NCBI GenBank assembly: GCA_032358255.1
Contig: JAULBX010014870.1
Span: 29,992-93,991 of the forward strand
DNA length: 64,000 bases
Source: Heterotrichella gracilis
Lineage: Eukaryota; Sar; Xanthophyceae; Tribonematales; Xanthonemataceae
Reading direction: 5' to 3'
The notes beneath the pieces are model-generated. The model did not search any database. It was not told where the DNA came from and was given only the letters and a program-made list of their open reading frames with translations. Made by a program: the position numbers and the translations under genes. Shown here in pieces: positions 11,966 through 21,700 of this stretch (position 1 is its first letter; every line of letters begins with the position of its first letter).

Positions 11966-12312
11966 CTGCAAGCAACCAGCCACCACGTCAACATGTGCAG
12001 GGAGCTTGGTAAGGGTTTGGGGTTTAAGGCCCCTACGCAGTGGTGCATGGGGAGCACAGCCACCGCGGCGTCATGTGCATGGGTGAAGAAATTGATTTGT
12101 GCATCTGGGGATCGGGTATGTGTGGGGCGGGGGGGGGGCTGGGCTATTTTGGCCAGCGCATCCGCCTAGGGGCGGCTAACATGGGTTGGTGCAGGGGGCC
12201 CACTGGCATAGGGAGCAGCACATGCCGCTTGAATGCATGGTTTCAACCACCCCTTGCAAACGCAACACCACATGCACACGCAGTGTATAGAATGCAGCCA
12301 GCCTAAGCTGGA
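11966..12312. other. Gap between kinase stop and globin exon
   Basis: About 350 bp. It either is an intron (12339-11966, 374 nt) joining the kinase to the globins, or holds a small globin first exon. The only phase-compatible ATG exons I can draw are poor: an ATG followed two codons later by GTGGGC near 12207-12202, and a Cys-rich 32-codon stretch starting near 12273. A GGGTTTGGGGTTT telomere-like tract lies near 12010. Confidence 0.4.
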
Positions 12313-15300
12313 TCATGCTCGGGTGCAGCAGCCCATTACCTGTGAGCCACTGTAGTTGCCCCCGCTAGATCCTGATGCATACTGGCTTCCAGAACGATGG
12401 TTTGTGCGTGAATCATCGTAACCACTCATGACTGAGTCCCGCCGGGGCATGCGGTCCTCGCTCCTGGCATATGAGTCCCGCGAGTAGGCATCGTCATTCC
12501 TGGGATTGGAGTCCCGCCGCGCAAATGACTCGTCATTCCTGGGATTTGAGTCCCGCCGCCCAAATGGCTCCTCGTTCCTGGGGTTTGCGTCCCGCCGCCC
12601 AAATGACTCGTCATTCCTGGGGTTTGAATGCCGTCGCCCAAAGGACTCGTCATTCCTGGGATTTGAGTCCCGCCGCCCAAATGACTCGTCATTCCTGGGG
12701 TTAGAATCCCGCCGCCCAAACGCCTCGTGATAGTTAGGGATTAATTCGGGCCGCACAAACGGCTCGTCGTTCCTGGGATTTGAGTTGCGCCGCTCAAAGG
12801 GTTCGTCACCCCTAGGGTACTGGCCCAATGAATCCCCCGTCCTGGGGTACCCATCCCTGCCTGCTGCCTGGTCCCTGGTGCTGCACATGCCCTGCGCATC
12901 CATCTGCCCCATGCCGCCCTCCGGATATCCCCCCCTGTGGAACTGCTCCGTCCCCGTGGTCAGCGCCGACGCCATGCTGAACCCCGTCAGGCCCTGCTCC
13001 AAGCCATTGCTGGCGACGCTCATGCCCGCAGCGCCCGACCGGGGGCGGGGCGCGGGCCCGCGCGCGCTCAGGCTGCGCTCCGCCCTGCGCCCCGCAGCGC
13101 GTGCGTGGGGGCGCAGGAGCTCCACCAGTTGCCCTGCGCTGGGGCGGTTGTTGGGGTCCTTGTCCAGGCAGCGCCACACCAGGTCGTCGATCTCGCGGGA
13201 GCACTCCTCGGGGATCCTGCAGGGCAATACGATGGTCAAGGGTTAAGGGTTTTCAGGCAGTGCCCGTCGACCCTGGCCAGGGTTGAGTTGCCCACACATC
13301 CCAAAGAAGGCATTGGTGGCGCCAAGGCACAGCAGTGCACTGCTGGTGCAGGGCGCCCTGTTTAGATGGATACAGCAACATGGCGTCGGTGAGAACACTA
13401 CATGGGGGCAGTTCAGCAATTTTGCCATTGTGGTTCAAGGGTTAGGGTTTAGGGTTGAGCAGCGTACATGAGGTGGCGCAGGCGGCCACGGATGGGCAGC
13501 TGCCCCGTGATGATCTCCCACAGGATGACGCCAAAGCTGTACACATCCACCTTCTCGTCGCACTTGGAGTTGTCAAAGAGCTCTGGGTGGGAGCAGGGGG
13601 AGGAGTTAGGGTTGAGCAGGCACAAGGGCATGGCGAATCATACCTAGAGTTGACAAACATGACAAGCACAGGTGCAAGATTGACTGCTAATCCGGCTGTA
13701 TTGCTGGAATGCATATACTTAGCCAACTAACTAACTAACAGTTACAGGCGCCAGCAGCGCACCTGGCGCCATGTAGTTGAAGGTGCCAAACACCCCCGTG
13801 ATCATGGTCTCCTTGGCCACCTTGGCCAGGCCCACGTCTGCCAGCTTGGCTTGCAGCGCGGCCGACAGCAGGATATTGGAGGACTTGATGTCAAAGTGGA
13901 TGACGTTCCGGCTGTGCAGGAAGTGCAGGCCAAGGGCAGTCTCGTACGCAATCTTCTTGCCCCTGCAGCAGCACCTGGTCAGACATGTGAGGAGATTGAC
14001 GCTGCCCAGCGTACTTTGGGCAGTACCTGATTGATCAATCTTGGGCCCCGCACCCACCAAGGCAAAGTTCCACCACCCAACAGCACAACCACCAAACGGC
14101 ACCACATCCTGTCCAACATCTCACCGTTCCTCGCCCAGGAACAAGCGTACAAGCTCCCAGGTTGCAAACCCTAAACCCTAACACAGGGTCTAGCACCTAC
14201 CGTTTTTCAAAGTCACCAACTCTGACCACCAGCACCACAAAGAGACAACCCCTAAACCCTACGCCCTAGACCCTACCATTTCTCCCAAATTGGGACCCTA
14301 AAACCCTAACACAGGGTCTATAGCACCTACCGTTTCTCCCAGGTCACCAGCTCCGACTCCAATGCTGACCTCAGGTCACCGCCAGCCATCAGCTCTGTCA
14401 CCAGCATGAGCTGGTTGGCCACCACGTCCACGCACACGCCCAGAAACTGCACGATGTAAGGGCTCTGCATGTGGCGCAGGAGGGCAATCTCCCGTATCAG
14501 GTGCTGCGTGGCTGTGTTGGATGTGCCTTTGACGATCTTGACAGCAACAGGCAAGGCGCCGTTCATCAGCCCCCGGTACACCTGCACCACCACAAAGGGG
14601 TTTTAGAGGGTGGCTGCAAGGTGCCCAGATCCTCTGCACTGCTACTTTGAAGCAGGTGACCCTTGAACGCGGTGACTGCTGGGCAAGCAATATGATGAGC
14701 ACAGTAGGTTTGCTACCCAGAAGTTGTCAAACCAAGGCGGAGCACCATTAGCAACACATCCTGCACAGGACAAGTGAACCGGGCAGTGCCCATCTCCCCC
14801 GCCACTTACAAAGCCATACGCTCCCTCGCCAAGTACGTTGTCCCTGCCATCTAGCGTCCTGGTAATCTCAATGTCACCCGCACTCAACACGCCATTCTTC
14901 CACTGCAGGTCAGTGGCCATGCTGTCCAAAGCCTCCTGCAGGGTCATCCTCCCGGACCCAGAGTTGTTGCTCTTGTGGGAGTCGTTCTCCCGTTGCCCGG
15001 ACCGGTTCTGTCCCTGTTTGGCCTGTTCTGACACTGTTTGGCCACTGTCAGGCGCCGCCTCCTGGCGAGTCATGCCAGGCGTATCAGTGCTGCCAGAGTG
15101 CTGCACGGTCTCGACAGGGGTCATGCGCTCCACAGAGAACCTCAGCAAGTCCACTGCTTGGAACGAGGTGCGCTTTGAGGTTGGGTTCCCATGGGCGGTG
15201 GCCTGGACAAAGGCAGAGTCAGACAGCCCTCTCTCCCCTGACCTATCACCAGTGGGCTGCTGACCAGAGTGAACAGCAGCTGGCCGGGGCTGCGAACCAC

Positions 15301-15697
15301 TAGCAAGGCTGCCGCTGCCGCCACTGGCATCTGCTTGGCTGCTTCCTGTCTGGTCAGCAGGGGCGGCTGCAGGGACTGCATATTCACCAGAGGTATCCAG
15401 TGGCTGGTTGGCTGCAGCCTGAGACTGTTGAGGCTCAAACTGAGCTGCCCGCGCCGCTTCAAGCACGTCATCCGCAAAGGTGACGCTCCTGCGTTTTGTG
15501 AACTCCGCCCGGGGAGTGCTTTGCTGCCTGTTCCACCACACTGCTGCCAAAAGGCACAGCAGCAACGTGAGTAGGACGGCTGTGGTTGTCTGGAAAAAGG
15601 CTGCTTGAGCGTTCACCTCGCTGCTTGAAGTGAGTACAGCCCCCACCACACAAGCTGCGCTTGCACTGGCAAGGAACGCAAACTGCCACCTAGCCAT
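12313..15697 (-). CDS. Membrane-anchored Ser/Thr-type kinase with 13-residue repeat tail
   Basis: Exons, phase-checked: 15697-14810, 14581-14331, 13962-13763, 13582-13468, 13216-12313 (TGA if the last donor is unused), 785 aa. The N-terminus has two hydrophobic segments ([17 protein letters not shown] and [19 protein letters not shown]), then a Ser/Gln-rich linker of about 200 residues. The kinase domain (about 270-570) shows the glycine loop [20 protein letters not shown] lysine, catalytic loop [28 protein letters not shown] and [12 protein letters not shown]. The catalytic loop has Phe in place of the usual Arg (non-RD) and DVG replaces DFG, as in several plant/algal receptor-like kinases, so it is probably active but not activation-loop-gated. 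The tail holds eight 13-residue [17 protein letters not shown] repeats and a Gly/Ser end. A strong GT donor at 15828 suggests a 5' UTR intron. Confidence 0.88.
12478..12796 (-). repeat. 39-bp coding tandem repeat (8 units of 13 residues)
   Basis: In the last kinase exon the unit [13 protein letters not shown] is repeated about eight times. Most copies differ at one or two residues (RRHSN..., [13 protein letters not shown], ...DDAYS) and one is strongly diverged ([13 protein letters not shown]). Most copies carry R-R-x-S, a basophilic-kinase phosphorylation motif. Unit number is likely to vary between strains because the DNA copies are nearly identical. Confidence 0.85.
13684..13738 (+). repeat. 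SINE-related 3' end with (TAAC)n tail
   Basis: The segment CTAATCCGGCT...GCTGGAATGCATATACTTA closely matches the 3' end of the SINE at about 974-1008 (CTAACCTGGCT...GCTGGAAAGCAAATACTTA). It ends in a short (CTAA)n tail, suggesting a truncated or sibling retroposon. It lies in a kinase intron, antisense to the gene. Confidence 0.55.
14171..14355. repeat. Direct duplication of an exon end plus intron start
   Basis: The sequence around 14311-14355 (3' end of kinase exon 2 and the start of its intron) has a diverged copy at 14171-14225 and a shorter third trace near 14265-14295. Shared landmarks are ACACAGGGTCTA, GCACCTACCGTTT and TCACCA, with CCCTAAACCCTAA motifs between copies. This is a local tandem duplication that copied a splice donor. 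Confidence 0.6.
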
Positions 15698-15757
15698 CTC
15701 AAGTGCCGGCCCTGTAACAAAGGTGATAGAAGGTTTCAGCTCTGTAAACCTCCACAA

Positions 15758-18047
15758 AAGAGTAGCCAGGTATAAGACAGTGAGACAAAGCTGTGAGCCA
15801 TAACATGCCCTGAATATACGTACCTGCTGCGCCCCCTTTCTGCAAAGTTTGAGTGGGCTATCCCTAGCTTGTCAGCATCGTGTCATCCGCTGTCAAGGGT
15901 GAAGCTGGCGTAGTTTGCCCAGTGAAAGGTCAAGATATTCACCCAAACTCACAAGCCTGCATGACAAGGACAAAGTTGCTAGTTACTCTTGCTGCTGGCT
16001 GTGACTCTAGCCTAGGCAGTGCATGTATGGAACTCCATGGCCAAGAACGGGACAACCCCGGTACCAGGCTGGACGGCAACTGCAAATAGTCCAAGCTCAG
16101 AGATACGGTGTATGCTTAGGCACCTCGTTGCGGTAGATTCGCGCACGCAAATGCAAATCAGTGGTGGGCAGCTTGGGCCCTGTGGCGCCTCACCTGGCCA
16201 CCCCACACCCCGGTCGCAAGGGTTTCAGCAGCGCATCTTTAACCCACAAACGGCCAGGACGACTTTGGGCGGAGGTTGACCCCGCATGCGCTTGGAAATA
16301 GGTTGGGTTCCTTGTGTGTTACTATGGATACAATTGGCCCCGGGAAAATAGGAACAGTCAAGACCTCATCACGTGGGCACTTTGGTGACGGTGCAAGCGA
16401 AAGTGCGCAGACCAAACTTCACTAACGCAGTGTGCTCAAGTACTGGGAACTGGAGACGCGTTCTGCATGGCGTAGGGCAACAACCTGTGTTCGCCTTGCT
16501 TTTAAAACGTTTTAACGCCGCACACCTGCCAAAACAGCTGTTCGGCTCGAGGGGAGTGAGTCGACTCGCAACCAAAGTGACGGCGTATGCTTGCAGTCCG
16601 GCAGCTTAACCTTTGACACAACCAAACAAGCACACCTATCTACTCTTTTGACGGAAACACCGCAAAGTTCTGGCCGGCTTGTTATGTGGCCACTACTGAA
16701 AGCCTGCAGCCAAACTGCCCCAAGTGTGGATATATTACGTCATCTGGTACAGCAGGGGGAGGGCAATTACGTCGTCTGGTACAGGTGGATCTCACTGAGG
16801 GTTTTTAGGCCCCAGGCAAGGGTCAGGGGTTCCTGCCAGGCAAGTCATTTTGAACACGTATGGCTCCTAACGTCGCCCTCCCCAACTTCCTTAGAGGTTG
16901 GATAAGCGTTGTGACTAGATAGGGGAGACTAGGTAGCAATGCTAGGTGGGGAGGCCCCGCCCAGTTTGGGGTCAGAAGTGGTGTGCACAGCGGTGCCCGC
17001 GGTGCCAGCGGTGCTTGGCAAGTAGCTGTGTAGCTTCGACTGCGGAGTTTGGGTTTCGTCTTCCGTTACCGCAGTGTGAAAGTTGGCACGTTTCACGACC
17101 AGATGCCATCTAAGATGGGCGGGGAGGGGGGTGTGGGGGGGGGTGAGGCGTAGCCGGGGGGTCCCCCCATCTTCGTACCTCGTCGACAGTCAGTTGGGTA
17201 GATCTGTGCGGTGGCAAACTAGCTTACGGCGAACTAGCTTACGGCTATAAATACTCTTTCGTTCCGCAGAAGTATCAGCGTTGGAAGGTTTCAAGCTTTG
17301 AAACATGCGTTTGATGTGAACCGTCCGTGTGCACGTGTTCCGACCTGTTTGGCATCGCATGCCATGGGCGGGGAGGGGTGTGTGTGGGCGGGGTGAGGCG
17401 TAGCCGGGGCCCACCCCACTGTACTGTATGTAAGGTTCGAACGATTTGCCAACGCTTCAACGTTGAACGTTTGCCAACGAGCAAGCTTTAAAGCAAGCTT
17501 CAAGGTTGGCGGCAAAAGTGGCTCCACGCTGGCTCCACGTTGGCAGTACATTTGGGAAACCCTCGTTGAGAGAAACCCTTCGGGAAGAAAGCGCGGGAAG
17601 TCCACAGACATTTCTCTATATGCACAAGCACAACTCCCGTAGGGCTGGAAGTTGGGGACAAACCCACTTGCTTTCCCACTTGAAATGACCACCACCACTT
17701 GGCTAAGCTTGTCGAGTCGACATAGGGTACTGACGAGGTCTGACAAACTTGGGGGTGAACTGTTACAGCGTGTCAATTCTGGAGGGGGAAACAGTATGAT
17801 GCCAATTATACCTTGCCGGACCTTCCAGCGTGATTTGGGCTTGCAATCTTTGGTGCAAAGTCATGACCAGCGTAAGCAGCCCATTAAATTCTGGCGTCAA
17901 GATGACAACAACGCAGCACTGGTGTCACAAATGCAAGCGGCAGGCGCAGCCCATAGGAAACAGTGCTCCACTGTGACAGCCAACAAAAACGTAGTGCAGC
18001 ACATGCAGCTGCTCATTTTGTAGGTTCTAATGATCACTATCTGGTGT
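15758..18047. other. Intergenic region with G-rich repeats
   Basis: About 2.3 kb between the kinase 5' end and the 3' end of the EH-domain gene. It contains no recognisable gene. Several open frames (16373-16609, 17291-17776 on the minus strand) have no coding character I can defend. It carries two related G-rich tracts near 17117 and 17370 and a short direct repeat (CTAGCTTACGGC twice at about 17219-17246). The right part holds the 3' UTR of the EH gene; an antisense TGTAA lies near 17763. Confidence 0.4.
17117..17415. repeat. Pair of G-rich direct repeats
   Basis: 17117-17168 and about 17366-17412 share GGGCGGGGAGGGG, GTGTG, and GGTGAGGCGTAGCCGGGG followed by a C-rich stretch. The copies are about 250 bp apart in the same orientation. 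They could be the ends of a decayed mobile element or a local duplication; no flanking target-site duplication was found. Confidence 0.5.
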
Positions 18048-18740
18048 TCATGATGCAGATCCTTCATGCAATGCAATCTCCATGTCACCCGGGGTCAGCC
18101 GCTTCTGGCGGCGCAGTGTCACGTCCAAGGGCTTCTGGAAGAGTGGCACTGTGATTGGGCCCGTGCGGATGGTTGGAATTGCGCCTGTGTAGTTCATCAT
18201 GTCCACGATGGGTAGATATGCCCAGGCCAGCAGCGACAGCTTCTTCTCCTTGGCCTTCCAGTGCTTCACCTCCAGGAACAGCACCGAGTCTGCACAGGGA
18301 CACACGCACGCAACAATCAGCCTATGCCCCGATAGGTAGAGAGTACTGGAATTTCACTCAAGTCAATCGGCATAAAATGCTCACCGCACTTTGTGAGAAT
18401 TACAACTCCCAAGCGGTTCCCACTCCCAGGGAGGCAGGGAAGAGCAACACGCACCCACTTGCAAAGATTGAGTAAAACCCTAAACCCTAACCCATGCGCA
18501 TGCTGCTGGTGTGGCAGTGTACCTCGAGCTATGCCAGCGGCAGGCGTCCGGAACTTGGTGAACTGGTCCGTAAACAGGATGGTGCCCGTGTTGCGGTTGA
18601 AGCTGCCAGGTGGCGTGTCCTGAGGGGGCTCCACCAGGGAGCCAGTCTTGGACTTGAGTGTGAGGATGACAAACGGCCGGTCCAGTGGCTTCCTGTAGCC
18701 GGTGGAGCAGCTCTTGACCTCAATGGCAAGGTACTTCCAG
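18048..18740 (-). other. AIDA-type C2 domain (C-terminus of the EH protein)
   Basis: Encoded by two exons, about 18740-18523 and 18292-18048. The recognisable features are FVILTLKSKTG, a Q-D-T-P loop, TGTILFTDQF, and LFLEVKHWKAKEKK followed by GPITVPLFQKPLD. The F/L-E-x-K-H-[WY]-K-x-K pattern followed by GPI...LF/Y-KKP is what I know from the membrane-binding C2 domain of axin-interactor AIDA (Aida_C2). Assigned by eye; a profile search is needed for certainty. Confidence 0.6.
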
Positions 18741-21700
18741 TCTGTGGTGGAGGAGGAAGGGAAGGGGGGGTGTCTTGGCAGTGCGCAGCAGTAACAGGGG
18801 TTGCAGGTTTGCAGGAGCGTGAAGATGTCATTTTTGACAATTTAATGCTACGGCCGGCTAGGAAACCAAAGCATCGCGATTGAGGTTGTGTTAAACAATG
18901 CACAACCACAAAGAAACGCTTTGCTGCTGGTGGCTTACCTTGCATGCTAGGGTTCTGCGACGTGCCCGTTACCCCTTGTGTGTCCTGGCCGTTACCCCGC
19001 GCCAGGCCTTGCGACTCCAGCCAGTCATATGCTTTGACTAGGTCAATGCCATTGGCCTCCAGTGCTTGCTGCACATGCCACACAACATCACTTGTAAGTC
19101 TGCTACATGGCTATATTTGGACAGCAACGCATGGTGGATGCCTACATGACTCATGTGTTGTCTGCTTGCAATCCGCCCTGCGTCACCACTACATATCATG
19201 CCGCAGACCTCTTAAGCAATCCAACCACAGCAGCGCTACAGGTCCCACGACACATGGCCACCAAGCACACTTGTAATCGCCAAGCCCCGTGTGCCTCGTC
19301 CTGTGCAACAGTAACTGCTTGCTGCGTGTATCAAGTGACACTGCAAGACCACCCGCAACTCAGTAACACCATGCATGCCACCTACCTTGGCCAGATCCTC
19401 AGATATGCCCAGCAGCTGCAGCTCGCGAATGGCCGACTCCAGCTCAGCCGTTTCCAGCGAGGGCATGGCCAGCCTGGCGCCGCTTGCTGACACGATCACC
19501 ACCCCCTCTGGTATGTCGCCGATGAGGTAGCGCGCATCCTCCCGCGTCAGGCAGGGCGGCAGGGGCACCGCCTTGGTGGCGTGGCGCAGCAGGCAGATGA
19601 ACACAGCAAGCTCCTGCGGCACCAGATAAAACAGAATTGGTGTAAGAACATTATTGTTTATATCATTATTGATGGTTTTTGTGTGTAACACATGATAAAA
19701 TGACAGCATGCAATGTATTCCATTTCATTCAATACAGTATTTAGACAAATCACTTATAGTTAGTTAAAAAGGTGCGCTGCAATGTGCCAGACGGCGCTTA
19801 TACTATCAAGCTTGTGGGCAGGAACGTGGTGTGCATGTTCCTGGCCAGGGTGTGGCCATGCAACAAGTGCCGCTCCATGTCCATTGAGTTAGCTAGTGCC
19901 CTCTCATTTGAAATACGCAGCCATGGTAGGGTGACAACGGGTACATGACACCCCCCGGAGTGGTAAGCATCTTCTCTGAGATGATGCGGGGGCAGTTACC
20001 CCTCCTCAGACTCCTTAACCCATACACACTCGTGCCACCACTGGCAACGCCGTCATGGAAACCTGACTACGGGAATGTGCCTAAGTGAGGGTTGACACAT
20101 GTGGCTGAATAGTGGGCCTACAGCCTAGGCACTTACGCAGCACACACATACACCCACCTCCTGGTTGAGCAGCTCATCCTGGTCTATGTCACTGAGGGCA
20201 AACAGGTGGTCTTGCACAGGCAGCGACACGGCCTCAGCGCACAGCTGGCGGGCAAATGGCTTGGCCACGCCCCCGCTCAAATTGTAGCCCTGCACAGGAT
20301 GAGGCACATGTGTGGATGGGGTCCACCTTGTAGGTGCGCTGGGTGGCTGTGAAAATTTGCAAGCACATGCGTTGCAATGTCGCACACATGTATAAGGCAT
20401 GCAGGAAGAAAAAACCCTTCCTCCTGGAGGAAAGCCATGCTGATGCCACAAGGAAACATTTAGCACCATGTGCAGGAAAGGAGGGCTCAGGCACAGCTGC
20501 CATGTGTGCCGCAGGGTCTGGGCTCGCACCTTGCTGATGTACACTGCGCTGATGTCCCGCCGGTCCTTGGGCGACAGAGGGCTGAATACGGTGGTGTCTG
20601 CAGCAACACACAAGTAAGCTCAGTTGCCCTGGCCCCCACAATCCCACCCGGTCATTGAGAGATAGGTATACGGTGCGCTATAGAATTTGAACAAGGTGTG
20701 CCAGAGCTGGGTATGGCACCCTGTGCAAGGGTGCAACCTGCCAATCTGACGGCACCACATGAATAAAATAAACTGAACAATCCATCCTTGCAACCGTATA
20801 GCTGGTGGTCACAATTGCACTGTGCGGTGCTGTCAAGATCTGGTTCACAAGGACAATGCCACTGCCAATGGAATACAGTGTCAAACACATGGTAGGGACA
20901 CGCAAAGCAACCACCAGTCCTTAATCTCCATTACGCAGTCCCTACTTCAACCAATGGCCTCGTATGCATGTGGTCATAAAGAAAAATCAAGCCAAATACA
21001 TGGGAACCGCACCGATGGTCAGCTCCACCCTGGGCTCGGTGATTGGGTCCGTCAGCTGCACAGGCGCAGCGCCATTGGCCTCCACGCCACTGTCCATCTC
21101 CGGGGAGCCCATGGCTGCGATCGCCGCGCCACCCCGGGTCGCATCCAATGGCTGCGCTTCCGGTGCGCCTGGAGCACCGGCATCAAAGCTGGTCCATCCA
21201 GGTGGTGAGGATGGCTGTGGCGCAGCTGCAGTGGGCGAAGCGCCCTGCGCACCAGCCGCTGTCGCCGCGCCAACAACCCCCACCACTGCACCCGCGGCTA
21301 CAGCATCCCTGGTGGAGAAGCCATTTGAGGCAGCAGGGGTAGCCTCCTCGCCCTCAGCAAACGATGTCCATCCTGGTTGCACCTCCGGCTCGGTCTGCTG
21401 GCTGTTGAATTTTTCCAGTGCAGCGTCCAGCAGCGCGTCATCGTCATCGCCAGTCCCCTCGCCCAGGTGCATGGATGCGCGCTCTGCCGACTGCCGCCGC
21501 CCCTCAGCCTGTGCGTCCACCCATGCTGTGGTTGCGGCTGTGACAGGCATGCTGACCTCCTCGCCCTCTAGCTCGACCGGCTCTGCACCCTCCTCCTCCC
21601 CAAATCCAGCCCAGCCGCGCGAATCTGCCACTGCTGCATCAGGAACCGCAGCTGAGGCAGCTGAGGCGTCACCAAATGCATAGGAACCCTCGTCCTCGTA

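Noticed and set aside
12478-12796. CRISPR-like array
   Set aside because: The 39-bp units are contiguous, in frame and coding; there are no unique spacers.
17291-17776. 161-codon minus-strand open frame
   Set aside because: Spans the G-rich repeat, has no domain, and lies in the gap between genes; probably chance.
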